Origin: CAYGZA01 sp964354135
Lineage (GTDB): Bacteria > Planctomycetota > Planctomycetia > Pirellulales > Thermoguttaceae
NCBI GenBank assembly: GCA_964354135.1
Contig: CAYGZA010000088.1
Location: 1 to 19,786, forward strand
Direction: 5' to 3'
DNA: 19,786 nucleotides
Below are positions 1-9,727 of the stretch, one piece after another. How positions within the stretch are numbered: position 1 is the stretch's first letter; each line of letters opens with the position of its first letter. The notes under the pieces are model-generated. The model saw only the letters and a list, made by a program, of their open reading frames with translations. It did no database searches and was not told the origin of the DNA. Position numbers and translations under genes: made by a program.

Positions 1-53
1 CCGTTGACGAAAACCTTTATGGAGTCGGTGGTTATGACTATTTGAACGGTATT

Positions 54-88
54 GTCCCTAGCCCCCAGTCCCTGGCCCCTAGCCCCTT
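54..88. repeat. Degenerate C-rich heptamer repeat before thpR
   Basis: The stretch immediately before the thpR start reads as imperfect 7-bp units of the type YCCCTAG (tccctag, cccccag, tccctgg, cccctag). It fills the whole space up to the ATG, so no Shine-Dalgarno is visible there. It shares its 7-bp period with the other intergenic arrays in this window. Bases 1-53 hold nothing I can assign: one frame gives a short open stretch ending at TGA 43-45 that could be the tail of an upstream gene. Confidence 0.5.
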
Positions 89-90
89 TC

Positions 91-669
91 ATGACGCAGA
101 CCATTCGCACCTTCGTCGCCGTGGAAGTGGACGCCGCGATCCGCAGCGCCGCGAAGGCACTTGTGGACAAATTCCGCGAGGCCGGCGCCGACGTCTCCTG
201 GGTCGCTCCGGAGAACCTGCACCTCACGCTGAAATTCCTCGGCGAGATCAACGAAAACCGCATCCCGGCGGTGTGCCAGGCGGTTCGCGAGGCGGCCGCC
301 GGAGTGGGGCCGTTTGCGCTCGAAATCCGCGGGGCGGGTGCGTTCCCGAACCTCTCCCGGCCGCGGACCGTCTGGCTCGGGGCCGCGGAAGGTGAAGACG
401 CGCTGGCCACGCTGGCCGAGCGGATCGAGTCGGGCCTGGAGAAGCTCGGGTTCCGCCGCGAGGGCCGCCGCTTCCGCGTCCACCTGACGATCGGCCGGGT
501 CCGCCGGGGAGGGCCGGCCATTGCCACGCTCGGCGCGCTCCTTCAGGACCACGCCGACGCCGCGCTCGGCCGCACCCCGGTCGAGCAGGTGGTCGTCTTC
601 TCCAGCCGCCTGGAACGGACCGGCGCGGTCCACGAGGCCCTCGATTGGGCCGCACTGGGCGGCGGCTAA
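91..669 (+). CDS. thpR: RNA 2',3'-cyclic phosphodiesterase (2H phosphoesterase, ThpR/LigT family)
   Basis: This 192-aa protein has the length and layout of the bacterial ThpR/LigT family, cytoplasmic enzymes that hydrolyse 2',3'-cyclic phosphate RNA ends and were first described as 2'-5' RNA ligases. Both H-x-T motifs of the 2H superfamily are visible: HLTL (His44, Thr46) and HLTI (His131, Thr133), spaced as expected for the two-lobed fold. The N-terminus RTFVAVEVD is typical of the family. I start at ATG 91; an in-frame TTG at 52 would add 13 residues encoded by the C-rich repeat and is unlikely. The gene is followed by a 600-bp gap and then recA. I recall thpR close to recA in other bacteria, but nothing here shows a functional link. 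The physiological substrate is not evident from sequence. Confidence 0.93.
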   Translation: MTQTIRTFVAVEVDAAIRSAAKALVDKFREAGADVSWVAPENLHLTLKFLGEINENRIPAVCQAVREAAAGVGPFALEIRGAGAFPNLSRPRTVWLGAAEGEDALATLAERIESGLEKLGFRREGRRFRVHLTIGRVRRGGPAIATLGALLQDHADAALGRTPVEQVVVFSSRLERTGAVHEALDWAALGGG

Positions 670-687
670 ATCGGGTTTCTCGATTTT

Positions 688-730
688 GGGAGGGCGAGGC
701 TTCTCGGGAGGGCGAGGCTCCTGCCGAGCC
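688..730. repeat. Tandem GGGAGGGCGAGGCT repeat with hairpin
   Basis: A 14-bp unit, gggagggcgaggct, occurs twice with an 18-bp period (688-701 and 706-719). The second copy continues into a hairpin: GGCTC (716-720), loop ctgcc, GAGCC (726-730). I recall this GGCGAGGCTCCTGCCGAGCC type of element as a scattered intergenic repeat in planctomycete genomes. It lies just after the thpR stop and could act as a weak terminator or a REP-like element, but no T-run follows. Confidence 0.55.
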
Positions 731-1094
731 GAGCGAGAACGCTGGACTTGCGGCCTCCAGTCCGGCCGGTTTGCCCCTGTTTTCGAGGCGATCCCCTCTG
801 GCGGCGGAACGCCCAAGGACCGCCGTTATCTCCCGAGTGCGGCGTCGCCAAGGATACCGTGTGGGGTCCCCAAGAGGCGCTCAGCGGCATCCCATTGTGA
901 GTCCGCCAGCGGGCGGCGCCCCAGGCAGGTGGACTTTCCGGGAAAACTGGCGTGGCCGGCGTCCCACCCCTCGGCAAGATGGGGCCGAAGGTGCTAAGAT
1001 GGGCTTGCGCCGCATTCCGAGCGTGCGGCGGCCTGCCGCGGGGCGGGAAAAGCGGATTCCGCCTTCCGGGCCGGCAAAAAAGGGCGATACCCTC
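731..1094. other. Intergenic stretch with no gene recognised
   Basis: I see no protein family in any frame of this 364-bp stretch between thpR and the recA promoter. Open frames crossing it are low-complexity Arg/Pro/Gly translations typical of GC-rich non-coding DNA. It contains a small inverted repeat, CGCCGCA at 1008-1014 and TGCGGCG at 1024-1030, with a 9-nt loop, and a short AGGG/CCCT hairpin at 1081-1093 just upstream of the promoter. I could not recognise a known RNA family here. Confidence 0.4.
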
Positions 1095-1123
1095 TTGAAG
1101 GGATATATGGACATGTGTATACT
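1095..1123 (+). promoter_or_regulatory. Sigma70-type promoter for recA
   Basis: The -35 TTGAAG (1095-1100) and -10 TATACT (1118-1123) are separated by exactly 17 bp, and each hexamer matches the consensus at four to five positions. Transcription would start near 1130, leaving a 5' leader of about 160 nt before the chosen recA ATG. This is the best promoter match in the thpR-recA gap. Assignment is by motif only. Confidence 0.6.
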
Positions 1124-1129
1124 GTCCAT
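1107..1129. promoter_or_regulatory. LexA-like palindromic operator over the recA -10 element
   Basis: A perfect 7-bp inverted repeat, ATGGACA (1107-1113) and TGTCCAT (1123-1129), with a 9-bp spacer, covers the -10 box. That is where a repressor would block polymerase. recA is the standard LexA target, so a LexA-type operator is the natural reading. The half-site differs from the E. coli CTG-N10-CAG and Bacillus GAAC-N4-GTTC motifs, but LexA motifs vary by phylum. No lexA gene lies in the window, so the regulator is inferred. Confidence 0.45.
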
Positions 1130-1288
1130 CCGGAGACCGCACCGGTGGGACGCGAGAGCCCCGGGCCGATCGGCCGGCCCCGGCGGTGGCCCGCCGTCCG
1201 CCGGTTCCTTCAAGAAAAAGGGGAATTGCCCATGGTCAGTGCCGCAAGACTCAGGTTCCGTGCCGTCAAAGTAAGGATGAACCACCCT

Positions 1289-2356
1289 ATGGCCAAGAAG
1301 ACAGTGCTGCGAGGTAAGGAAGCGGAGGAACAGGACAAGCCGAAAGGCGATTCCCTCCTGGAGACCCACCCTAACCTGAAAACCACCTTCGCGCAGATCG
1401 AGAAGCAGTTCGGCGAGGGGGCGATCATGGCGCTGGGCTCCGAGCGTTTCGCGAAGATCGAGGGGATCTCCACCGGGGCCCTCTCGCTGGACATTGCCAT
1501 GGGCGGGCAAGGGATTCCGCGGGGCCGGGTGGTGGAGGTCTTCGGGCCGGAGTCGGGCGGCAAGTCGACCCTGGCCCTGCACGTGGTCGCCCAGGCCCAG
1601 CGGACCGGCGGGATCGCCGCCTATATCGACGCCGAACACGCCCTGGACCCCACGTGGGCCAAGAAGCTGGGGGTCGAGCTGGACACCCTCCTGGTCAGCC
1701 AGCCGGGGAGCGGCGAAGAGGCGATGCAGATCACCGAGATGCTCATCCGCTCCAACGCCGTGGACGTGATCGTGATCGATTCGGTGGCGGCCCTGGTGCC
1801 GCAGAAGGAGCTGGAGGGCGATATCGGCGATACGCACGTCGGCCTCCAGGCCCGCCTGATGAGCCAGTCGCTCCGCAAGCTCACCGGGGCCATCTCCAAG
1901 AGCAAAACCGCGGTGATCTTCATCAACCAAATCCGCGAGAAGATCGGCGTGATGTTCGGCTCCCCGGAGACGACTCCCGGCGGCCGGGCCCTGAAGTTCT
2001 ACGCCTCCTGCCGCCTCGACGTCCGCCGCATCGGGGCGCTGAAGGAGGGCGAAGAGGTGGTCGGGCAGCGGGTCCGGTGCAAGGTGGTCAAGAACAAGGT
2101 CGCCCCGCCCTTCCGCAACTCCGAGTTCGACATGATGCACGCCGACGGCATCAGCTACGAGGCCGACATCATCGACCTGGCCATCGCCCAGAAGCTCGTT
2201 ACCCGCGTCGGGGCCTGGTTCCGTTACGGCGAATTGCAGTTGGGGCAGGGGCGCGACAAGGCGGTCCGGTATCTCAAAGAGAACCCAAAGCTGGTCGAAG
2301 AACTCAAGGGGAAGATCCTGGCGGCGGTCGGGCTGCCGGTCGTGCCCGCGGAATAA
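1289..2356 (+). CDS. recA: Recombinase RecA
   Basis: RecA forms filaments on single-stranded DNA, drives strand exchange with ATP and activates LexA cleavage. The 355-aa product matches the usual length of about 350. Visible elements are the N-terminal oligomerisation stretch (QIEKQFGEGAIM, about 37-47), Walker A GPESGGKST (86-94), Walker B VIVID (about 160-164), the L2 loop beginning INQIREKIGVMFG (about 212), and the signature ALKFYAS-x-RLDVRR (about 234-247). Walker A has Gly and Ser where GPESSGKTT is common; the P-loop consensus is intact. I chose ATG 1289 because the family usually starts MA-KK and AAGG lies at 1273-1276. In-frame ATGs at 1277 and at 1232 (preceded by AAGGGG) are possible and would add 4 or 19 residues. 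A palindrome over the promoter suggests SOS control. Confidence 0.97.
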   Translation: MAKKTVLRGKEAEEQDKPKGDSLLETHPNLKTTFAQIEKQFGEGAIMALGSERFAKIEGISTGALSLDIAMGGQGIPRGRVVEVFGPESGGKSTLALHVVAQAQRTGGIAAYIDAEHALDPTWAKKLGVELDTLLVSQPGSGEEAMQITEMLIRSNAVDVIVIDSVAALVPQKELEGDIGDTHVGLQARLMSQSLRKLTGAISKSKTAVIFINQIREKIGVMFGSPETTPGGRALKFYASCRLDVRRIGALKEGEEVVGQRVRCKVVKNKVAPPFRNSEFDMMHADGISYEADIIDLAIAQKLVTRVGAWFRYGELQLGQGRDKAVRYLKENPKLVEELKGKILAAVGLPVVPAE

Positions 2357-2373
2357 CCGCTGGGGGGTGGGAG

Positions 2374-3885
2374 ATGGTACGTAGCGTCCGGGTCCGGTGG
2401 ATCGGGCCCCTTTTGATCTGCGGTGTCTTCCCGGCGTGGTCGCCGGGCCAACCGCCCGCCACCGGTCGGACCGGGCCGGAGACGGTGGCGGCAGTCCAGC
2501 AGGTCCTGGTCGAGGCTATTGCCCGAGCGGAGAAGTCGGTGGTTGCGATCGCCCGGGTGCGGAGGATTCCTCCCGGCGAGACATGGAATCTGGAGTCCCG
2601 CCCCGACCCCTTTGGGGGCCGTCGCGTCCTGCCCGTCCGGCCGCCGGACCCGACCGACCCGGACTTCATCCCAAACGAATTCGCCACGGGCGTGGTGATC
2701 GATCGCCGCGGGCTCGTCTTGACCGCCTATCACGTCCTTGGCGAGGAGAGCGATTACTACGTGACGGCCCAAGGCCGCTCGGCGTTCCGGGCCAAGGTGG
2801 TGGGCGCGGACCCGCGAAGCGACTTGGCCGTGCTCGTCCCAGACGAGCCCTCCACGTCGCGATCTGCCGCCGCAGATTTCGTCCCCATCGCGTTGGGCGA
2901 TGCCGCGGGTCTGAAGAAGGGGCAGATCGTCGTCGCGCTGGGCAACCCGAATGCCATTGCCCGCGATGGCCAGGCGAGCGCCAGTTGGGGGATCATCGCC
3001 AATCTGGGCCGGAAGGCGCTGCCGGCTCCGGACGACGTGGACCTGTTCGGCAAAAGCACCATCCATCACTACGGCACGCTCATCCAGACCGACGCCAAGC
3101 TGAATCTGGGGACCAGCGGCGGGCCGTTGGTGAACCTCCGCGGGGAGATGGTCGGCTTGACCACGGCCTTGGCGGCCCACCCTGGGTACGAGGAATCGGC
3201 CGGCTACGCGATCCCGGTCGACGCCACGTTCCGCCGGGCCTTGGAGGCCCTCAAGCAGGGGCGCGAAGTCGAGTATGGGTTCCTCGGCATTCAACTCCAG
3301 AACCCCGGCCTGGACGGCGTGGCCGAGGGTTTCCGCGGGACCCGAGTGGAGCGCGTCATCCCCGGGTTGCCGGCTGCCCGATGCGGGGTAAGAGACGGGG
3401 ACCTGGTCACCGCCGTCAACGGCAGCCCCATCCAGGATTCCGACGCCCTTATCCGCGAGGTGGGAAAATACCCCGTGAACGCGGCGGTACGGCTGGAGAT
3501 CCTCCGCGGCGGGCGGAAGATCGACCTGGCGGTTGAGCTGACCAAGTACCGCGTCCGCGGCAAGAAGGTCGTGACGTCGCCGGCCCCCGCGTGGCGCGGA
3601 GCACGGATCGACTACGCGACGGCCGTCTACGATCCCTATGCTGCGGTAATCGCCGGCGGCGTGTTTCTCGGGGAGACGGTGGCGCTAAGCGACGTGGAAA
3701 AAGGGACCTCGGCATGGGAGGCCGGCTTGCGGCCGGGAACGCTCGTCAGCCACGTGGGCCGCACCGCGGTGCGGACACCCAAGCAGTTCTGGGAAGCGGT
3801 TGCCGGTAAGACGGGACCCGTGGAGCTCCGCCTGGCCGGCGACGTGGGCGACAACCCGGTCCGCACGATTCCCGCCGGCTCGTGA
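2374..3885 (+). CDS. Secreted HtrA/DegP-like trypsin-fold serine protease with PDZ domains
   Basis: This 503-aa protein begins with a probable signal peptide (MVRSVRVRWIGPLLICGVFP, Ala-rich end near 21), so it likely acts outside the cytoplasmic membrane. The chymotrypsin-fold protease domain has the full catalytic triad: His120 in TAYH, Asp150 in RSDLAVL and Ser248 in GTSGGP (most homologues have GNSGGP). A PDZ domain follows at about 302-389, and a second, diverged PDZ-like domain at about 407-490 (AWEAGLRPGTLVSHVG). This is the HtrA/DegP quality-control architecture; which paralogue (DegP, DegQ or DegS) cannot be told. The start lies 17 bp after the recA stop behind a G-rich ribosome-binding stretch (ggggggtgggag), so the two are probably co-transcribed. 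If so, the protease may share recA's DNA-damage control. Confidence 0.9.
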   Translation: MVRSVRVRWIGPLLICGVFPAWSPGQPPATGRTGPETVAAVQQVLVEAIARAEKSVVAIARVRRIPPGETWNLESRPDPFGGRRVLPVRPPDPTDPDFIPNEFATGVVIDRRGLVLTAYHVLGEESDYYVTAQGRSAFRAKVVGADPRSDLAVLVPDEPSTSRSAAADFVPIALGDAAGLKKGQIVVALGNPNAIARDGQASASWGIIANLGRKALPAPDDVDLFGKSTIHHYGTLIQTDAKLNLGTSGGPLVNLRGEMVGLTTALAAHPGYEESAGYAIPVDATFRRALEALKQGREVEYGFLGIQLQNPGLDGVAEGFRGTRVERVIPGLPAARCGVRDGDLVTAVNGSPIQDSDALIREVGKYPVNAAVRLEILRGGRKIDLAVELTKYRVRGKKVVTSPAPAWRGARIDYATAVYDPYAAVIAGGVFLGETVALSDVEKGTSAWEAGLRPGTLVSHVGRTAVRTPKQFWEAVAGKTGPVELRLAGDVGDNPVRTIPAGS

Positions 3886-3954
3886 GCGGGCGGAATCTGC
3901 GGGACGAGTCACAACAAGAAAAGGAGGGGCGAGGGGCGGGACTCAGCGGCGGGG

Positions 3955-4034
3955 AAAAGGGGTCAGAACTCTTTAGGTGTGTTTCCCGTGGGAACACACG
4001 ACTGAACGGACGTAAAAGAGTTCTGACCCCTTTT
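3955..4034. repeat. 80-bp double palindrome (REP/MITE-like element)
   Basis: Perfect 20-bp arms (3955-3974 and 4015-4034, outer ends aaaaggggtcag / ctgacccctttt) enclose a second inverted repeat, gtgtgtttccc (3977-3987) and gggaacacac (3990-3999), which differs by one extra T. The element is between the protease stop and alaS and could fold into a strong cruciform or RNA hairpin. It may terminate recA-protease transcription, since CTTTT ends the right arm. A partial 7-bp repeat, AGGGGCG twice (3925-3938), lies just upstream. No transposase gene is present, so a non-autonomous mobile repeat is an inference. Confidence 0.75.
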
Positions 4035-4152
4035 GTCCCCTTGCGGCCGGGCTGTGCGCGGTGCCTGTGTCCGCCTTTCCGCTTTTGGAGGGAGCGGGTA
4101 TCATGGTGGGCTTGACCGCTGGCATTTTGCCCCTATTCGGGTGGCCCGACTG

Positions 4153-6771
<2,619 letters not shown>

Positions 6772-6794
6772 GCGGCGCGACTCCCCGGGGCCAC

Positions 6795-7028
6795 TCAGTC
6801 GCGCCCCTTACGGAACAAGGCCTCATCGCTCTCGCACTCGATGCCCTCCCCGCGATCAAGCCGCTCGATGCGGCCTTGGATCTCTTGTCGCAATTGTTCC
6901 CTGCGAACGGTGCTCTCGCGAAGCATCCGAACGGCCTCGATGACGACCTCGTCTTCGGTCTTGTACATGCCGCTGGCGACCTCCTCGCGGACGAACTGTT
7001 GTAGGTCTGACGGAAGTACCTCGGTCAT
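6795..7028 (-). CDS. ParD-like ribbon-helix-helix antitoxin, apparently orphan
   Basis: The 77-aa protein MTEVLPSDLQQFVREEVASG-MYKTEDEVVIEAVRMLRE is a good match to the ParD/CopG-type antitoxin pattern: an N-terminal beta strand and two helices for DNA binding (about 1-40), then a charged C-terminal tail (41-77) that would wrap a ParE/RelE-type toxin. An AGGGGA sequence lies about 9 nt before ATG 7026-7028. In ParDE operons the toxin gene directly follows parD, but here the next DNA downstream on this strand is the 3' end of the oppositely oriented alaS, and I see no ParE-like frame on either side. It may be a solitary antitoxin, a remnant, or a stand-alone regulator. It is divergent from the 7195 gene. 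Confidence 0.8.
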   Translation of the reverse strand: MTEVLPSDLQQFVREEVASGMYKTEDEVVIEAVRMLRESTVRREQLRQEIQGRIERLDRGEGIECESDEALFRKGRD

Positions 7029-7108
7029 AGCACTCGTCCCCTGAATTGGAGCTAATGCAGAGGCTATCGCGCGCAGCCAGAGGGATCAAGCGTGCCGCGG
7101 CAAGGCAA

Positions 7109-7138
7109 TTGACGCTAGCCACCAGAAAGGGTTATAAT
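7109..7138 (+). promoter_or_regulatory. Near-consensus sigma70 promoter for the 7195 gene
   Basis: TTGACG (7109-7114) and a perfect TATAAT (7133-7138) are separated by 18 bp. Transcription should start near 7145, giving a short leader of about 50 nt to the GTG start at 7195. It is the strongest promoter match in the window and shows the downstream gene is independently expressed. Confidence 0.75.
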
Positions 7139-7194
7139 CAAGTGTTCGTTTCCTACGGACGCTGAGCCCCTCGCTGGCGGCAGCGGAGAAGAGC

Positions 7195-9621
7195 GTGCCC
7201 GAACCCTTTGACGCCTATCACCGATGGCTGGGGATCCCGCCCAAGGACCAGCCGCCGAACCACTACCGGCTCCTGGCGGTGGACCTGTTTGAGGCGGACC
7301 CCGACGTCATTGAGGCCGGCGCCGACCGGCAGATGGGGCACCTCCGCACTTACCAGACCGGCAAGCACGCAGCGCTCTCCCAACAACTGCTGAACGAAGT
7401 TGCCGCCGCGAAGATCTGCCTCCTCAATCCGCAGAAGAAGGTGGAGTACGACGCCGGGCTTCGGCAGCAATTGGCCGCATCGGCCCCACCGGGTCCGCCG
7501 GCCCGGGAGGAAATCGACCCCGAGCTGGCTGCTCTGGTCCGCCAGCGCGATCGCCCGGCCAACGGCCAACGGTCGCTCGACGTGGCGGGAAGACCCCGGC
7601 CGAGCCCGGGAATGCTCTTCGGCGCGATCGCGGCGGGCCTGGCGGTGATCCTGCTGTGTACGGCGTTGGTTTTCTGGCCGCGAGGCGATGGAGAACCGAC
7701 CGTGGCCAAGAGCCCGGCGGGTCTTGAGGCGCCCGGAGGCTCGGCTGCGAATCCTCGCCCTTTGGCGGAGGTCAAGAAGACCGACATGAAGAAGGGCGGA
7801 AAGCCCGAATCATTTGTTCCACCCTCACGACCAGCAGGCCAGGAGGGTCCGCAGCCGGCAGGCCAATCGAAGGAGACCGGGCTCGAGCCGCCCGCGCCTG
7901 CGGACGGGAAGGCCGATGTCCCTGCGGGGCTTGACCCCTGGAAGGGCATCCCGCAATGGGAGGAAGGGCCGTCGCCGCGTAAGCCCTCCCCGGAGCCCCC
8001 GCCCGGCAAGAAGCCTCGATTGGCCGTCAAGGAGCCGCCCGGCCAGGAGCCTCGACCGGCCGGCACGAAGCCGCCGCCCGGAAAGACGCCCTCGCCGCCG
8101 AAACGCCCCCAGATGGAGCCTGAGCCGACGAAAGCGGCCCTGCCTACCGAGGCGGAGCTGGAGAAGGCGCGGAAGATGATCCTGGAGGTCTATCAGAAGG
8201 AGTACGACCAGGCCGCGACCCCTGAGGACCGCGAGGCGCTGGCGCGGAAGCTGCTTGCGGTCGCCCAACAGAAGGAGAAGGACGCGGCGGGACGGTTCGC
8301 CCTGCTTACCATGGCCCGCGACCTTGCCGAGCAGGCCCGCGACGGGGAAACCGCCTTGGAGGCCATCGACGAGCTGGCCGCGGCATTCCCAATCGACGCG
8401 GTGGAAATGAAGACCCAACTGCTGGAGCGGTTCGCCAAGGTGGCCCGGCTTCCGGCGGAACACGCCTTGATCGCTGAGGCGGCCCAGCCCCTGGCCGACG
8501 AAGCCGCGCTCGGCGAGAACTTTGCCCTGGCCGAGCGCGTCGGCAGACTGGCCCAATCGGAAGCCGGCAAATCGCGGAGCAAGGAACTGTCGGCCGCCGC
8601 CCGCGCCGGCAACAAGCAGGTGCAAGAGTCCAAGCGGGCATTCGAGGAGGCGGCAGAGGCCCGGGAGTCCCTTAAGGCCAACCCCCAGGACGCCGGCGCG
8701 AACCTGACCGTGGGCCGGTACCTCTGCTTCGTTCGCCGGGACTGGAAGGAGGGCTTGACCCGGCTGGCCTCCTCCGCCGACGAGGCCCTCAAAGCGCTGG
8801 CGCAAAGAGACCTCGCTCGGCCCGGATCGCCGGATGCGAAGGTTGCCCTCGGAAACGGTTGGTGGGACCAGGGCGAGAAGGAGACGCCCGCCGCGCAGGA
8901 TTCGCTCCGCTTGCGGGCCGGATACTGGTACCGCGAAGCGGTGATCGACCTGCCGGACGGGCTGGAGAAGACCCGGATCCTGAAACGGCTGGAGGAAGTG
9001 GCGGCGATTGAGGCCGCCTCCCAATTCGGCCCAGGGGCGAAGAAGACTCCTTATCGCAAGTACGAAGGAACCTGGATCGTCCGCTACGCCAATGGAACGG
9101 GCCGCCGCTACGTCATCGACGCCAACGGCGAAGTCGTTTGGGGAGGACGGCAGGGGAAATTGACCCGTCTGGAGGGCTACACGGTCATCGACCTCGGCGA
9201 CCGGACCTTGGACCGCGTGAGGCTGGTCGGCCGTGCGCTCCGGGTGGAGCACTTCAACCCCCGCTCGGCTTTCCCGAAGCAGGTGGCGCTGGCGGGCATC
9301 GGCGAGCGGCTCCAGAAGGATGAGAAAGAGCCCTCCCCCGCACGTCTCTACCGCGCGCTCCAGGGGATCTGGGCCGTCAAATACGGGGACAACAAGATTC
9401 GCGAATACGCCATCGACGCCAAGGGCAACGTCCTGTTCCCCGGCGAGAAGAAGCGCGGCGCGCTGGTACTCCGCGACGGCGAACTCCTGCTGGACTTCCA
9501 AGACGGTCAGTTAGAGCGGCTCGAACCTCGCGGCCCGGCACTCTGGGTCGAGCACTTCCGCTCGGCCGCCGATTACCCGCACTTCATCGTCCAGTTCGGC
9601 GTCGGGGCCAGGAAGCAGTGA
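7195..9621 (+). CDS. Planctomycete J-domain-like single-pass membrane protein with duplicated C-terminal domain
   Basis: No function can be assigned to this 808-aa protein. Residues 8-90 (YHRWLGIPPKDQPPNHYRLL ... NPQKKVEYDAGL) form the J-domain-like block often found at the N-terminus of planctomycete proteins; the HPD motif of true DnaJ is absent. A transmembrane helix follows at about 140-162 (LFGAIAAGLAVILLCTALVF), placing the J-like part in the cytoplasm and the rest outside. Residues about 165-320 are a Pro/Lys/Gly-rich linker (PPPGKKP, PPGQEP, PPPGKTP). Residues about 330-620 are Ala/Glu-rich and helical, possibly TPR-like. The C-terminus has two homologous repeats, about 620-703 and 717-805, sharing the pattern YR...G.W.V.Y...R.Y.IDA.G.V. 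The start is GTG 7195, with GGAGAA at 7185-7190. It has its own promoter and a convergent operon downstream. Confidence 0.85.
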   Translation: MPEPFDAYHRWLGIPPKDQPPNHYRLLAVDLFEADPDVIEAGADRQMGHLRTYQTGKHAALSQQLLNEVAAAKICLLNPQKKVEYDAGLRQQLAASAPPGPPAREEIDPELAALVRQRDRPANGQRSLDVAGRPRPSPGMLFGAIAAGLAVILLCTALVFWPRGDGEPTVAKSPAGLEAPGGSAANPRPLAEVKKTDMKKGGKPESFVPPSRPAGQEGPQPAGQSKETGLEPPAPADGKADVPAGLDPWKGIPQWEEGPSPRKPSPEPPPGKKPRLAVKEPPGQEPRPAGTKPPPGKTPSPPKRPQMEPEPTKAALPTEAELEKARKMILEVYQKEYDQAATPEDREALARKLLAVAQQKEKDAAGRFALLTMARDLAEQARDGETALEAIDELAAAFPIDAVEMKTQLLERFAKVARLPAEHALIAEAAQPLADEAALGENFALAERVGRLAQSEAGKSRSKELSAAARAGNKQVQESKRAFEEAAEARESLKANPQDAGANLTVGRYLCFVRRDWKEGLTRLASSADEALKALAQRDLARPGSPDAKVALGNGWWDQGEKETPAAQDSLRLRAGYWYREAVIDLPDGLEKTRILKRLEEVAAIEAASQFGPGAKKTPYRKYEGTWIVRYANGTGRRYVIDANGEVVWGGRQGKLTRLEGYTVIDLGDRTLDRVRLVGRALRVEHFNPRSAFPKQVALAGIGERLQKDEKEPSPARLYRALQGIWAVKYGDNKIREYAIDAKGNVLFPGEKKRGALVLRDGELLLDFQDGQLERLEPRGPALWVEHFRSAADYPHFIVQFGVGARKQ

Positions 9622-9727
9622 GGTCCGGCCTTGCCGGATCGGTCTCCGGGCGGTCGTTGGCGAGGAAGAAGACCTTATGACCGTCAATCCGGCGAATCTC
9701 GCTCGGAGTGCCGCGCCATCGGCCCAT
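9584..9727 (-). CDS. Possible small ORF coupled to metV
   Basis: A 47-codon frame starts at an ATG that shares its A with the metV TGA (TGATG), a classical translational-coupling arrangement. It reads MGRWRGTPSEIRRIDGHKVF and then FLANDRPETD, with G or C at most third codon positions, and overlaps the 3' end of the opposite-strand gene by 38 nt. I do not recognise it. It could be a genuine small protein at the operon end, the remnant of a lost gene, or chance. The last residues (WPRRRTGR) are antisense to the neighbouring CDS and look unconstrained. Confidence 0.25.
   Translation of the reverse strand: MGRWRGTPSEIRRIDGHKVFFLANDRPETDPARPDLTASWPRRRTGR
9622..9640. terminator. Hairpin between convergent genes
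   Basis: TCCGGC (9624-9629) and GCCGGA (9633-9638) form a 6-bp stem with a 3-nt loop, extendable by two further pairs, directly after the stop of the + strand gene. No U-run follows in either direction, so termination is only plausible from position between two convergent transcription units. Confidence 0.3.

Noticed and set aside
1..53. Tail of an upstream gene or a promoter (TTGACG at 4-9)
   Set aside because: Two frames look mildly protein-like, but too little is visible to choose; no -10 box sits at 16-18 bp from TTGACG.
666..1142. Minus-strand 158-codon frame in the thpR-recA gap
   Set aside because: It is largely a translation of the GGCGAGGCT-type repeat and random GC-rich sequence; no family resemblance.
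1654..2373. N-terminal extension of the protease frame through recA
   Set aside because: The extension is the +1 shadow of recA with Arg/Gly/Pro-rich sequence; the signal peptide begins at ATG 2374.
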